Shown here: positions 1-9,944 of the stretch, in pieces
How positions within the stretch are numbered: the stretch's first letter is position 1
Layout: every line of letters starts with the position of its first letter
Origin: Desulfovibrio piger
GTDB lineage: Bacteria; Desulfobacterota; Desulfovibrionia; Desulfovibrionales; Desulfovibrionaceae
Reading direction: 5' to 3'
Assembly: GCF_951793255.1 (NCBI RefSeq)
Contig: NZ_OX636706.1
Coordinates: 696,001-760,000, forward strand
Length of the DNA: 64,000 nt
Made by a program: the position numbers and the translations under genes
Notes under the pieces: model-generated
Databases searched by the model: none
Seen by the model: only the letters and a program-made list of their open reading frames with translations
Told to the model about the DNA's origin: nothing

Positions 1-239
1 GTCAGCAGGATGCTGAACAGCGGGAAGATCGAACCGTAGATCAGGTGGACGAGGTCGTCCCGGCCGAAAGAATGGGTGATGGTATAGAACAGGTAGGAAG
101 GCAGGGCCACGGTAGTGACCAGCCGGGGCAGCAGGATCTGGGTCTCGGGCGAGAACCAGCCCTTGCGGGCCAGCACATACGCTATCGAGACGATGATCTG
201 CAAGCTGAGGATGCCCTGAAGGGCGTGCAGAAAAACCAT
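1..239 (-). CDS. AEC (auxin efflux carrier) family transporter, N-terminal part only
   Basis: The reverse-strand reading frame opens with an ATG at 239 and runs off the window edge, so about 79 residues are visible. They form hydrophobic segments split by short charged loops, with the pattern ARKGWFSPETQ followed by LLPRLVTTVALPSYLFYTI. This resembles the first two to three transmembrane helices of AEC permeases, which export organic acids or other small anions across the inner membrane. The family call rests on the N-terminus only. It lies downstream of ilvD on the same strand, with a hairpin between them, so it is probably a separate transcription unit. Confidence 0.55.
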   Translation of the reverse strand, partial: MVFLHALQGILSLQIIVSIAYVLARKGWFSPETQILLPRLVTTVALPSYLFYTITHSFGRDDLVHLIYGSIFPLFSILL

Positions 240-275
240 GATGGCACCTGTGCGGCAGGAAGAGGCCCTGCCAGA

Positions 276-319
276 AAGCGATGGTCCCGCACTGCACCGG
301 CGGCAATGCGGGACCATCG
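276..319 (-). terminator. Hairpin downstream of ilvD
   Basis: Arms of 13 bp (279-291 and 307-319) pair perfectly around a 15-nt loop. In the reverse direction the stem is followed by only a weak T stretch (CTTTCT). It lies between the ilvD stop and the AEC transporter start, so it may terminate ilvD transcription. Confidence 0.45.
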
Positions 320-469
320 GAAAAGGAACGGACGTCCTCCGGCGTTCCGGGCATCACACCGGCCCCGAAGAGCCGGACGGACGCCCGGAAGGAACAGGAG
401 CCCCATGCACGGGGAACGGCGGTACGGCGTCTTCCCCCTGCGGGCGCCTGTCCCGGCCGGGAAAGCGCC

Positions 470-2149
470 CTAGACTTTCTTGTACATGGCGCCGCTGTCG
501 GCGGAGCTCACCATGCTGGCGTAACGGCGCAGCACGGGATAGGGGCATTCCTTCTGCGGCGGCACCAGCTCGGCGCGACGGCGGGCCAGTTCGGCTTCGT
601 CCACCAGCAGGTCCAGCTTGCGGTTGGGGATGTCCACCAGGATGCGGTCGCCGTCACGCACCAGGGCGATGGGGCCACCGTTGGCGGCTTCGGGCGAGAT
701 GTGGCCGATGGCCGCACCGTTGGTACCGCCGGAGAAACGGCCGTCGGTGAACAGGGCCACGTCCTTGCCCAGGCCCATGCCGGTGATGGCGGCGGTGGGG
801 GACAGCATCTCGCGCATGCCGGGGCCGCCCTTGGGACCTTCGTAACGCACCACCACGCCGTCGCCGGGCTTGATCTTGCCGTCGAGGATGGCGTGCATGG
901 CGTCTTCTTCGCTCTCGAACACGCGGGCGGTCACTTCGCGGCGCATCATTTCGGGCGCCACGGCGGACTGCTTGACAACGGCGCCGTCAGGGGCCAGCGA
1001 GCCGCGCAGGATGGCGATGCCGCCTTCCTTGGAGTAAGCGTTGTCGATGGTGTGGATCACGTCCGTATCCAGGATATGGGCGTTGCGATCCTTCAGGTTC
1101 TCGCCCACGGTCTTGCCGGTGACGGTCATGCAGTCCTTGCGGATCAGATCCAGCTTGTCCAGCTCGCTCATGACGGCCGGGATGCCGCCGGCGTTCTCCA
1201 GATCCACCATGTAGTGGTGGCCGGCGGGGGAAAGCTTGCAGAGGTTGGGGCTCTTGCGGCTCACTTCGTCGAAGACGGACAGGTCGATGTCCAGACCGGC
1301 TTCATGGAAGATGGCGGGCAGGTGCAGGGTGGTGTTGGTGGAGCAGCCCAGGGCCATGTCCACGGCGATGGCATTTTCCACGGCGCCGCGGGTGACGATG
1401 TCGCGGGGACGGATGTTGCGCTTCACCAGATCCATGACGCGCATGCCGGCCTGCTTGGCCAGACGCACACGGGCCGCATGCACGGCCGGGATGGTGCCGT
1501 TGCCGGGCAGGGCCACACCGATGGTCTCGGCCAGGCAGTTCATGGAGTTGGCCGTGAACATGCCCGCACAGGAACCGCAGCCGGGACAGGCGCGTTCTTC
1601 CCACTGGGTCAGTTCTTCTTCGCTCATCTGGCCGTTGCGCACGCGGCCCACGCCCTCGAACAGGGTGATGAGGTCGCCCTGCTTGCCGGGGGTCAGGGTA
1701 CCGGGCAGCATGGGGCCGCCGGAGACCAGCACCGAGGGGATGTTCAGGCGCATCATGGCCATGAGCATGCCGGGCACGCACTTGTCGCAGTTGGGGATGA
1801 AGACCAGGGCGTCGAAGGCATGGGCGCGGGCCATGATCTCGATGGAGTCGGCGATGAACTCGCGCGAAGGCAGGGAGAAACGCATGCCTTCGTGGTTCAT
1901 GGCGATGCCGTCGCACACGGCGATGGCGGGGAATTCCAGGGGGGTGCCGCCGGCCATGCGCACACCGGCCTTGACGGCCTCGGCCAGCTTGCCCAGGTGC
2001 AGGTGGCCGGGCACCACTTCACTGGCGGCGTTGACCACGCCCACCAGAGGACGTTCCATTTCCTCGCGGGTCAGGCCCAGGGCATAAAGCAGGGAACGGT
2101 GAGGGGCCTTTTCCAGGCCGGATTTCATTTTTTTGCTGTTCTCTTCCAT
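470..2149 (-). CDS. ilvD: Dihydroxy-acid dehydratase
   Basis: This 559-residue protein has the usual length for IlvD. IlvD removes water from 2,3-dihydroxy-3-methylbutanoate and its isoleucine-branch homologue in branched-chain amino acid synthesis, using an iron-sulfur cluster and Mg2+ in the cytoplasm. Family signatures are visible: [11 protein letters not shown] (about residue 79), the cluster-binding CDKC (121-124) and CPGCGSC (188-194), and GRFSGGT near the C-terminus. The ATG at 2149 is chosen because an AGGA site lies about 8 nt upstream; the frame stays open further but without a ribosome site. No other ilv gene is in the window. Confidence 0.95.
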   Translation of the reverse strand: MEENSKKMKSGLEKAPHRSLLYALGLTREEMERPLVGVVNAASEVVPGHLHLGKLAEAVKAGVRMAGGTPLEFPAIAVCDGIAMNHEGMRFSLPSREFIADSIEIMARAHAFDALVFIPNCDKCVPGMLMAMMRLNIPSVLVSGGPMLPGTLTPGKQGDLITLFEGVGRVRNGQMSEEELTQWEERACPGCGSCAGMFTANSMNCLAETIGVALPGNGTIPAVHAARVRLAKQAGMRVMDLVKRNIRPRDIVTRGAVENAIAVDMALGCSTNTTLHLPAIFHEAGLDIDLSVFDEVSRKSPNLCKLSPAGHHYMVDLENAGGIPAVMSELDKLDLIRKDCMTVTGKTVGENLKDRNAHILDTDVIHTIDNAYSKEGGIAILRGSLAPDGAVVKQSAVAPEMMRREVTARVFESEEDAMHAILDGKIKPGDGVVVRYEGPKGGPGMREMLSPTAAITGMGLGKDVALFTDGRFSGGTNGAAIGHISPEAANGGPIALVRDGDRILVDIPNRKLDLLVDEAELARRRAELVPPQKECPYPVLRRYASMVSSADSGAMYKKV

Positions 2150-2489
2150 GACGGTATCCTTTGGACGTTTGTCAGCGGCCCGCGCGGCGGCAGAAGGCCG
2201 CAAAAGGATCGCGCGGGGATCTTGTGCATGGGCGTCACGGGGGCAGCGGCGCGGCAGCCCGCCGCATGGTGGCGTTGAGGGCGGGGCGGGACCGCCGGTA
2301 AGGCGGCCGCTCCCGGAGCGGCTGGGCCGCGTCCTCCGGTGCGCTGTTTGTGCGTGCGCTCAATGTTTTTTCATACGCAAAAAGCCGGAGGCCGTAAACA
2401 CTTGTCCCCGGCAGGCAGCCGGTCCGCAGGGCACGCCGCGCCCCATTCCCGGCTTGTGGCACGCCGCAAAGTGGGCTAGGTTTTCCCGC
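2150..2489. other. Intergenic region between divergent ilvD and flippase genes
   Basis: These 340 bp hold the promoters of both neighbours. I see no clear -35/-10 pair, T-box or leader peptide. The segment near 2360-2385 (TTTTTTCATACGC) is the only AT-rich patch and is a plausible promoter area. Confidence 0.4.
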
Positions 2490-4061
2490 ATGGAAAACAG
2501 GACGACTCCCCCCTCCACGCCAAGCCTGGCGCGTCGCTATATATGCAAGCTGCTGGCCAACGTGGCTTCCGTGCCGGTCTATCTGGCCATGGAAGCCATC
2601 CTGCCCCGTGCCCTGGGCCCGGCCATGTACGGCAATTACAGTTTTGCCACCAACTTTTTCCAGCAGCTGTTCATGTTCCTGGACATGGGCACGTCCACCT
2701 GCTTCTACAATGCCCTGTCCCGGCGCCAGTCCGAAACGGGCCTCATCAGCTTCTACATGCGGCTCAGCCTGCTTATCGCCGTCATCAGCCTGCTCATCGC
2801 CGGCGCCATGCAGGTGCCCCTCGTCGGCAACTGGCTCATGCCCGACGTGCCCCTGTGGCTGGCCCCGCTGGCCGCCATCTGGGCCTTTCTGACCTGGTGG
2901 GGCCGCGTGCTCCGCTCCATGAACGATGCCGTGGGCGCCACCGTGCAGTCCGAGATGGTGCGCACCGTGGTCTCGCTCTCGGCCGTGTTTCTGCTCATCG
3001 GCCTGTTCCTGCTGGACTGGCTGAACATCTTCAGCCTTTTCGGCCAGCAATACGCCATGCTGGGCGTCACGGCCCTGGGCTACTGGATCGTCACCCGGCG
3101 CCACTGGGAGCGCTGCTACGGCGGCCCGGACGCCACCTTCTGCCTGCGCCTGAGTGCCGACAGCAACAAGGCCTACCGTCACGAATTCTTCACCTACAGC
3201 CATCCGCTCTTCGTCCAGGCCCTGCTCATCTTCCTCATGGCCGCCGCGGAGCGCTGGCTGCTGCAGTGGTTCGACGGCAGCGCCGAACAGGGCTATTTCG
3301 CCCTGGGCCACAAGGTCTGTCTGGCCTGTCTGATGTTCGTCTCGGCCATGACGCCGCTGGTCATGCGCGAGCTCTCCATCGCCTGGGGGCAGCGCGACCT
3401 CCAGCTCATGGGCCGCCTGGTCAACCGCTTCGCCCCCCTGATCTATGCCGTGGCCGCCTACTTCGCCTGCTTCAGCATGGCCGAGGGCCCGGCCCTGGTG
3501 CGCATCTTCGGGGGCGCGGAGTTCACCGCCGCCATCCTGCCCGTGCAGATCATGGCCCTCTACCCCCTGCACCAGTCCTATCTGCAGCTGGCCAGCTCCG
3601 TGTTCCACGCCTCGGGCCGTACCCGCGAACTGCGCAACCTCACCCTGCTGGAATGCGTCTACGGCATGACCACGGCCTGGTTCCTGCTGGCGCCCGAAGC
3701 TTACGGCGGCCTGCATCTGGGGGCCGTGGGCCTGTCCATCAAGACCATCGCCGTGCAGTGCGTGACCGTCAATATCTGCCTCTGGCGCGCCTCGCGCTTC
3801 GTGCCCATCCGACTGCTGCCCATCATGCTGCACGAGATCTGGTGTGTGCTGGTGCTGGCCGCCGTGGCCTTTGCCTGCCGCGAGCTCACCCTCATGCTGG
3901 GCCTGGGCGGCATCGACTCCCTGCTGCGCTTCCTGATCTCCGGCGTCGTCTACACCCTGGCCGCCGCGCTCACGGCCCTGCTCATCCCCCAGCTGCTGGG
4001 CATGAGCCGCGCCGAGATGGACGAAAAGATCCGGAAGCTGCGTGCCCGCCTGGGACGCTGA
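2490..4061 (+). CDS. Polysaccharide/oligosaccharide flippase-like membrane protein (MATE/MOP superfamily)
   Basis: The 523-residue protein has about 12-14 hydrophobic segments. Its start resembles Wzx-type flippases, with a short basic cytoplasmic tail, then a first helix and the motif GPAMYGNYSF, like the LGPEDYGxYSF seen in RfbX/Wzx proteins. It probably flips lipid-linked glycans across the inner membrane for surface polysaccharide. The ATG at 2490 begins MENRTTPPST. Codons further upstream are open but have the character of intergenic DNA. No glycosyltransferases flank it, so the substrate cannot be inferred. It ends at a strong bidirectional terminator. Confidence 0.75.
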   Translation: MENRTTPPSTPSLARRYICKLLANVASVPVYLAMEAILPRALGPAMYGNYSFATNFFQQLFMFLDMGTSTCFYNALSRRQSETGLISFYMRLSLLIAVISLLIAGAMQVPLVGNWLMPDVPLWLAPLAAIWAFLTWWGRVLRSMNDAVGATVQSEMVRTVVSLSAVFLLIGLFLLDWLNIFSLFGQQYAMLGVTALGYWIVTRRHWERCYGGPDATFCLRLSADSNKAYRHEFFTYSHPLFVQALLIFLMAAAERWLLQWFDGSAEQGYFALGHKVCLACLMFVSAMTPLVMRELSIAWGQRDLQLMGRLVNRFAPLIYAVAAYFACFSMAEGPALVRIFGGAEFTAAILPVQIMALYPLHQSYLQLASSVFHASGRTRELRNLTLLECVYGMTTAWFLLAPEAYGGLHLGAVGLSIKTIAVQCVTVNICLWRASRFVPIRLLPIMLHEIWCVLVLAAVAFACRELTLMLGLGGIDSLLRFLISGVVYTLAAALTALLIPQLLGMSRAEMDEKIRKLRARLGR

Positions 4062-4091
4062 TCCCGCTCCCCGCACGCCATCACCCAAACG

Positions 4092-4123
4092 AAAAGAGCC
4101 GCCGAAATTTCGGCGGCTCTTTT
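4092..4123. terminator. Bidirectional rho-independent terminator
   Basis: A perfect 16-bp-arm palindrome (core GAGCCGCCGAAA) has AAAA at its left end and TTTT at its right end. It sits between convergent genes and can stop transcription from both sides. Confidence 0.9.
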
Positions 4124-4144
4124 ACGATGACGTCCGGGATAACG

Positions 4145-5059
4145 CTACAGAAGCGCCAGAAGGCCGTCTATCATGCCCTTCAGCCTGGCAGCGGCCTCTT
4201 CGCGTCCTGCGGTCTCGCCGGCGCCCAAAGGCAGCTTGGGAGCCCCCATGGCATAGCCGCGCACCTCAAGGGCCAGCTTGAAGCCCGCCGGGAACGGCAT
4301 GGCCTGCATCATGGCGCGGGCAACGGGCACCATCTTCTTCTGCAGGAACAGGGCCCGTTCGTGGTCCCCTTCCTTCCAGAGCCGGTAGATGGCGGACATA
4401 TACTCAGGCAGCACGGCGCAGGTGGCCGTAAAGCAGCCATAGCCCCCCATGTCCAGCGTGGCCAGCAGGGCTTCTTCCCGGCCCGTCAGGAAATGGGCCT
4501 TGCTGCCGGCCCTCTCGATGGCATCCATATAGTTGACCATGTCGATGAGAGAGCCGCTGGAGTCCTTGATGCCCACGACATTGGGCTCCTTGGCGAGGCG
4601 GCAGATCACATCATACGGGATCGAAGGCGAGAACAGGGGGATGTTGTACAGGATGACGGGCAGTCCTCCCAGTTCTTCCGAGCGTACGACCTGCAGGAAG
4701 TAGGCAGCCAGGGAATCCGGCGTAAGGTGATAAAAATAGGGCGACATCAGGACGACCCCATCACAGCCGCATTCACGGGCATGCTTGCCGAGAGCCATGG
4801 CTTCCTGGGGAGCGCAGCCGGGGATGCCCGGCAGGACAGCCACCCGGCCGCGGGCCTGATCTTTGACGATATCCATCAGGCGACAGCGCGAGGCGAAATC
4901 CATGGCAACGGATTCCCCGCTGGAACTCACGGGAAAGATACCGTCCAGCCCGCCTTCTATCTGCATTTCCACCAGCTGGCGGTTGACCTCCTCGTTCAGA
5001 CTCCCGTCTGCCGAAAAGGCCGTCAGCATGGCCGAATAAACTCCCGCCGGATAAAACAT
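4145..5059 (-). CDS. DapA/NanA-family class I aldolase (dihydrodipicolinate synthase family)
   Basis: The 304-residue protein is a TIM-barrel Schiff-base aldolase. Visible features are the SSSGES loop (45-50), Tyr138 in ILYNIP and the Schiff-base Lys165 in GIKDSSGS. The family cleaves or forms 2-keto acids with pyruvate. Members include DapA, N-acetylneuraminate lyase and 2-keto-3-deoxy-sugar-acid aldolases. The neighbours (enolase-superfamily dehydratase, SDR, MFS transporter, IclR regulator) favour cleavage of a 2-keto-3-deoxy sugar acid over lysine synthesis; that is inference. The ATG at 5059 has GGAAGGAG upstream. It is the last gene of the reverse-strand operon, 13 bp after the regulator. 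Confidence 0.85.
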   Translation of the reverse strand: MFYPAGVYSAMLTAFSADGSLNEEVNRQLVEMQIEGGLDGIFPVSSSGESVAMDFASRCRLMDIVKDQARGRVAVLPGIPGCAPQEAMALGKHARECGCDGVVLMSPYFYHLTPDSLAAYFLQVVRSEELGGLPVILYNIPLFSPSIPYDVICRLAKEPNVVGIKDSSGSLIDMVNYMDAIERAGSKAHFLTGREEALLATLDMGGYGCFTATCAVLPEYMSAIYRLWKEGDHERALFLQKKMVPVARAMMQAMPFPAGFKLALEVRGYAMGAPKLPLGAGETAGREEAAARLKGMIDGLLALL

Positions 5060-5072
5060 TGTCTGCTCCTTC

Positions 5073-5870
5073 CTAAAGTTGTTTGTCCTCAAACGTTCCC
5101 GGATAGCTTCCCCCCAAGGCGGAAGTGATGCCCCGGGCAGCCTTGCGCAGCTCTGCCCGCAGTCCGGGCAGGCTGGCATCCCCCATCTGCAGCAGCGGGC
5201 CGGAGATACTGACGGCTGCGGTCACATGGCCATCCACGGAAAAGACCGGCATGGCCATGCAGCGTATCCCCAGTCCGTCTTCCTCATTATCCATGGCACA
5301 TCCCTGGCGGCGGATGTCCGCCAGATGATTCAGCAGCACATCGCTGCTGGTGATCGTATGGACGGTGATGGGTTCGAGATGCAGACGGCTCACGATATTC
5401 TTCTGCTCTTCAAGAGGTTGCCAGGCGAGCAGTGTCTTTCCTATCCCGGAAGAGTAAAGAGAGATCCTCTTGCCTTCCCAGGAGTTGATCTGAAGGGCAC
5501 TGTTCATGGGCTGCAACTTGATGAGATAAAACGCCTCTGTTCCGTCAAGGCAACCAAGATGGCACGTCAGATCAACGGTATTCCGCAATTTTTCAAGATA
5601 GGGCATGGCCTGGTCCCGCAAATTGATGCGGCCCGCAGCTATTATCCCGATCTCATAGAGCTTGAAGCCGAGCGCATAGGTCTTGCTCTGCGGCAGCAGA
5701 CGCACATAGCCAACATCCAGCAAGGACTGCAGCAGCACATAGGCGCTGGTCTTGGGGATGGACAAGTCACGCACGATGGTCTGCAAGGTGGCTTCATTGT
5801 GCGCAAGATAGTCGAGCAACTGGGAAATACGCCCCACAAGCGGATTACGGTATCCTTTCGATTGCGTCAT
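5073..5870 (-). CDS. IclR-family transcriptional regulator
   Basis: The 265-residue protein has the IclR layout: an N-terminal winged helix-turn-helix (about 8-65, with LSIPKTSAYVLLQSLLDVGYV as the recognition region) and a C-terminal effector-binding domain (about 80-250). IclR proteins control catabolism of organic and sugar acids (KdgR is one branch), usually as repressors released by the pathway metabolite. It lies inside the sugar-acid operon and probably controls it. The ATG at 5870 has GGAAG 5-8 nt upstream. The frame is intact, unlike several neighbours. Confidence 0.9.
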   Translation of the reverse strand: MTQSKGYRNPLVGRISQLLDYLAHNEATLQTIVRDLSIPKTSAYVLLQSLLDVGYVRLLPQSKTYALGFKLYEIGIIAAGRINLRDQAMPYLEKLRNTVDLTCHLGCLDGTEAFYLIKLQPMNSALQINSWEGKRISLYSSGIGKTLLAWQPLEEQKNIVSRLHLEPITVHTITSSDVLLNHLADIRRQGCAMDNEEDGLGIRCMAMPVFSVDGHVTAAVSISGPLLQMGDASLPGLRAELRKAARGITSALGGSYPGTFEDKQL

Positions 5871-6251
5871 GACGGCTTCCTGAGATTACTTGTAGTAAGA
5901 TCCGTTCTTTATGGCCAGCTTACGTAATCCAGAAATAACAAAGACAAGGATCAGCGTCGATACAGGAAGGATGTAGAACCCGTTTTTCAGGTCGCCGGAA
6001 AGGTCACCGATCAGGCCCATGAACAGAGGAGCATTGGCGTAGCCGATGTAACCGATCAGAGCGATGATGATGAAGTAGCCAGCCTTGGCGCCCGGCTCCA
6101 TATCGGAGATGAGACCGGTGATCGACGGCCACATGGGACCGGCACAGATACCGGCAAGCGCCAGCGAAATATAAAATATTTCGATACCTTCCATAGTAAA
6201 CAGGAGGATGGCCGATGTAAAACCGCAGATCTGGGCGATATACATCATGTA

Positions 6252-7091
6252 GAAGTCATTTCATAATTCTGGAGAAAATTTAAGGTTTCGGTTAGTCTCA
6301 AAAAATGAGCAAAGCCGAAATGCTAACTGATGATCAATGGTTCAGAAAGAGCGCACAGGCGCAGGACGTCCACAAATTCATTCTGACAGAGAAGTTTTAA
6401 ATGGCGTCCTCTGGGTCTTGCGTACAGGCGCGGCATGGGCGGACTTACCGGACAGGTTTCCATCTTCCGCAACTTGCTATCGGAGATTCAGCAAATGGGT
6501 AAAAGATGGAAGGCTTCGAAAAATTCTGGAGTCTCTGGCCCGGCATCTTGAAGATAATGGCCTGATAAATCTGGAAGAATGCTTCATTGACGGCACATTC
6601 GTTGTCGCAAAAAAAGGGGCCCAAAAGTGGGAAAGACCAAGCGGGGCAAAGGTACGAAGCTCATGGTTATTGCTGACGCTTCTGGTTTACCTATCGCCGT
6701 GTACACGGATTCTGCTAACCCTCATGAAGTCAGACTTGTCCAGGCTACAATCAATGAAATTGTCACGTTGGGACGACCCCGAAGAATTATTGGGGATCGT
6801 GCCTATGACAGCGATCCGCTTGATGAAGCCCTTGCTTCTCAGGGAATTGAACTCATCGCGCCGCACCGCAAGAATCGTAAAAAGCCGGCGACGCAAGACG
6901 GACGGCTCTTGCGCCGTTACAAAAGAAGATGGAAAATTGAACGCCTTTTTGCGTGGCTTAACAAATTTAAAAAGGCAATAACTCGTTGGGAAAGGTGCGT
7001 TGAACGTTTTACGGCTCTTGTCCACCTTGCTTTTTCTATGATTTTGTTGAGAAGAGTTATAAAAATTGCCCATTAATTATGAAATGAGTTC
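6252..7091 (+). mobile_element. IS5-family (IS427-like) insertion sequence, 840 bp
   Basis: The ends are 17-bp imperfect inverted repeats, left GAAGTCATTTCATAATT (6252-6268) and right complement GAACTCATTTCATAATT (7075-7091), with one mismatch. They are flanked by a TA target duplication (6250-6251 and 7092-7093). The element encodes a DDE transposase in two overlapping frames. Its base composition is clearly more AT-rich than the neighbouring genes. It lies opposite to the MFS gene it interrupts. Assignment to the IS427 subgroup comes from the protein motifs and the TA duplication. Confidence 0.9.
6337..7076 (+). CDS. IS5/IS427-type transposase, two frames joined by a probable -1 frameshift
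   Basis: Frame one begins at 6337 (MVQKERTGAGRP) and carries the first catalytic Asp in CFIDGTFVV. Frame two carries the second Asp in IGDRAYDSDPLDEAL and the Glu in RRWKIERLFAWL, completing a DDE catalytic triad. The frames meet at seven consecutive A residues (6609-6615); slipping back one base there joins FVVAKK to the GKTKRGKGTK segment of frame two and yields about 246 residues. An ATG at 6305 begins MSKAEMLTDDQW, the usual N-terminus of this family, but in another frame and with about ten expected residues missing, so the 5' end may be damaged. Confidence 0.8.
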
Positions 7092-7939
7092 TAGTAAGCG
7101 ATCTTCTTCCCGTTGAGCAACGCTGTTGTAAACCTTGTAAGACACATGAACAAGCCGAAGATGGCAAGACCAGTCGCTGCATACTGCTGGTTATCATGCA
7201 GATAGAGGCTGATATACGTCGCACTCCAGACATAGAACATGTTCTCGATGCCTGCGGAGACAAAGATCCCGATACTCAGCAGACGCCCGGCCGCCTTGGA
7301 GAACACGGCCTTCAGGGCTTCGCTGTAGCCGCCCTCTTCCGCTTCGACAGCAGGCAGGTCGGAGAACAGCAGGATGAAAGCCACGACGACGGGCATGATG
7401 GAGGTATACAGGAAGATCTGGCGCCAGGTCACACCGTGCTCCATGGCATAGCCGTACAGCAGGGGGATCAGGATGACGGCGATGGAGAACACGCCCTGGA
7501 TGGCGTTGAAGAACTTTTCCGTATTGTTCTCGGCCTGATGCAGGTTGGTGATGGTCTGGGCGATCAGGGATTCGACAAAGCCCGCCCCAAGGCCGGCCAG
7601 GATCACACCCGCAAGGAAGAAGGAATAGTTCCCCGACAGGGCAGACATGACGAAGCCGACGGCGATACCGAAACGCGACAGGACGAACAGGGTCTTGGCG
7701 CTGACCACCCGCAGAAGCTTGACCGTGATGACGAGGATAAAGAGGATGGCGTAGCTTCTGAGAGTCTCGATACTTCCTGCAGTCGCATAGTCGATGCTGA
7801 ATTCCTTGATAATCTGCGGCAACAGCGTCCCTGTGATGATGGCACAGATGGCATGGAAGAAAAGCAGAACCATCAATGAGATATCTGTTGCACGAAACCC
7901 TTTGAGTGCTTTCATGGCAGCCCTCCCTCTTGTAGGCTA

Positions 7940-9121
7940 CTAGATGACCGGTGATGTATAGATGTTCTTTCCGTCGACGCTCATTTCTACCGTACGCTGA
8001 TATTTCCTGATGGCCTCGGCACGCGGGACGACGCCCAGACCGGGAGCTTCCGGCAGGGAGATGGTCCCGTTGCCATCGAGCTGCATGGGCTGTTCCGTCA
8101 GATCCAGCGAAAGGTCGCTCGGCTGGAACGGGTATTCGCACAGCGTGCTGTCCGCCATGCCGGCAAAAGGCTGGATGGAGGCGCTCAGGGCAAGCTGGGT
8201 CGTAAAGGTGTGGTTCACGTAGCGCACATGCTGCTGCATGCAGGCCCTGGCCACGTCATGGGCCGCCGTGATGCCGCCGATGCGGCCGGTATCGATCTGG
8301 ACGAAGCCCAGGGAGGCGTAGCGCATCATGTGCTTTGCCATCTCGGGATTGTGGGCGCCCTCGCCACCGGCAAGGTTGACGGGCCCGGCCAGTTCCGCCA
8401 GGCGGGAGTAATAGTCGAAGTCATAGCTGGAGAACGGCTCTTCCAGCCACAGGACGCCCGCCGCCTTGAGCGAGGGCAGACGCCGCGCGGCCTCCTGCAC
8501 GGGATCTTCGGCCTGGGTCCAGACCGTCCCGGCGTCGACCATCAGCAGCACGTCCCTTCCGGCTTCCTTGCGGGCAAGTTCCAGATGGGCGATGTCCGTC
8601 TCAAGATCGCTGCCGTAGCCGCCCCAGCCCAGCTTGACCGCCCGGAAGCCCCTGCGCACGGCTTCCGCCACATTGGCCTGGGTCTGTTCCGGCGTCTCGC
8701 CGAACAGCATGGAGGCATAGGCGGTCTTGGGCAGGGCGCGGTCATAGCCCAGCAGGCTGTAGACGGGAGCCTGCTCTTTTTTCCCCAGCAGGTCCCAAAG
8801 GGCGATATCGATGCCGGACAGCGTGTGCGGCGCCTGGAGCAGGTCAAGGCAGTTGGCCTGGACCTTGCGGCGGATGCGCAGGATGTCGGCGGGAGAATCC
8901 ACGGACTCCCCTTCCAGCTGCGAACCGACGGATTTGCAGGCCGAGTGCGACATGGGGGTCACATAGGCCGCAATGGAGACCAGCGGCGAGGCTTCGCATT
9001 CCCCCCATCCTTCCAGGCCCCCCGCGCGGACGCGGACGAGAAGGGCATCCTGGCTGCCGTCACCGATGTCACGAATATGGGGCAGGGCAAGATAAAAGAA
9101 ATCAACAGATTCTATTTTCAT
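7940..9121 (-). CDS. Enolase-superfamily (mandelate racemase/muconate lactonizing type) sugar-acid dehydratase
   Basis: The 393-residue protein has the N-terminal capping domain and C-terminal barrel of this superfamily. Likely metal ligands are visible as Asp in VDAGTVW, Glu in WLEEPF and Glu in GGEGA; a candidate base is the Lys in AVKLGWGG and the acid is the His in VNHTFTT. The KxG arrangement differs from the KxK of mandelate racemase, so the substrate is uncertain; a sugar acid is favoured by context. The ATG at 9121 has a GGGAGATCGTC-type leader. It is followed 24 bp later by the interrupted MFS gene. Confidence 0.85.
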   Translation of the reverse strand: MKIESVDFFYLALPHIRDIGDGSQDALLVRVRAGGLEGWGECEASPLVSIAAYVTPMSHSACKSVGSQLEGESVDSPADILRIRRKVQANCLDLLQAPHTLSGIDIALWDLLGKKEQAPVYSLLGYDRALPKTAYASMLFGETPEQTQANVAEAVRRGFRAVKLGWGGYGSDLETDIAHLELARKEAGRDVLLMVDAGTVWTQAEDPVQEAARRLPSLKAAGVLWLEEPFSSYDFDYYSRLAELAGPVNLAGGEGAHNPEMAKHMMRYASLGFVQIDTGRIGGITAAHDVARACMQQHVRYVNHTFTTQLALSASIQPFAGMADSTLCEYPFQPSDLSLDLTEQPMQLDGNGTISLPEAPGLGVVPRAEAIRKYQRTVEMSVDGKNIYTSPVI

Positions 9122-9181
9122 GACGATCTCCCAGTACCACTGGGGTATGTTTTCCGGGCCGCCGGGCGGCCCGGAAAAGGA

Positions 9182-9944
9182 TTAGAAAGTGATGGTCAGG
9201 CCACCGTCCACATGGACGGTCTCACCGGTCATGTAGCTGGCGCCATCGCCGGCCAGGAAGTAGCAGACGCTGGCGATCTCTTCAGGCATGCAGGCCCGCT
9301 TGGCCGGCATGTGGTGGCCCGTCACATAGTTGTCGCGGAACCACTGGGTCTCCGTCTCGTCCACGCCGTTGGGGTCGAGGGCCATGGGCGTTTTGACGAA
9401 GCCCGGAGCGACGGCATTGATGTTGATGTTGAGCGGCGCCAGTTCCACAGCGCCGGCCCGCACCATCTGGGCCATGGCGGCCTTGGCCATGCTGTAGGCA
9501 CTGCTGCCCGCTTCCGCATGGTTCCAGTGGATGGAGGTCACGTGCACGATCTTGCCCCCGTTCTTCATCTTCTGGGCGGCAAGACGCGTCGTCAGCAGCG
9601 CCCCGTTGACCATGATGTCGAAGATGCTGCGCCATTCTTCCAGGGGCGTGTCCAGCATGGACGTACGACGGAACAGACCGGCGGAGCTCACCACGGCGTC
9701 GAGCTGCCCGCCCCAGGCCTCATCGATCAGGGCTCCGGCGCGATCCATGGTCTCCTGGCAGCTGAAGTCGCCCGCGCACACAAGGTGCTTGCCGGCGGGG
9801 AATTCCGACACCAGTTTTTCGAGGCTCTGCTGCCTTCTGGCATTGACCATGACATTCCAGCCATTGGCCGCGAACAGGCGGGCGGTCGCCTCACCGATGC
9901 CGGAGGCAGCTCCCGTGACAAAAACATTGCGTGTCGTGCTTCAT
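9182..9944 (-). pseudogene. Short-chain dehydrogenase/reductase gene with a frameshift just after the start codon
   Basis: Most of a classical SDR is present: NNAG-like VVSSAGLF, the catalytic SIHW plus YSMAK, and the C-terminal MTGETVHVDGG. The expected start is the ATG at 9944. It has an AGGAAGG site and overlaps the stop of the upstream gene in ATGA fashion. Its frame closes quickly; the Rossmann segment NVFVTGAASGIGEATARLFA is encoded one base out of phase. Removing one A after the ATG would give MSTTRNVFVTGAASGIG. Without that, translation can begin only at the ATG at 9850, which lacks the NAD(P)-binding glycine motif. The gene is broken or the base call is wrong. Confidence 0.85.

Larger units (their letters stand above)
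5886..7915 (-). pseudogene. MFS transporter gene interrupted by an insertion sequence
   Basis: Two reverse-strand pieces encode the halves of one major facilitator protein. The N-terminal 274 residues (7915 to 7091) have about seven membrane segments and the C-terminal 120 residues (6248 to 5886) have about four. The insertion at 6252-7091 separates them. Removing the element and one copy of the TA duplication joins the pieces in frame (IAY-Y-MMYIAQ), giving a 395-residue protein, a normal MFS length. The stop that ends the first piece is created at the junction. The product was probably the uptake system for the operon's sugar or sugar acid. As it stands the gene should be non-functional. 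Confidence 0.9.

Noticed and set aside
281..2278. Very long frame opposite ilvD rich in Gly, His and Gln
   Set aside because: It is the antisense shadow of ilvD in high-GC DNA. Similar His/Gly/Gln-rich antisense frames occur opposite almost every gene here (for example hdrA, infB and the TRAP permease).
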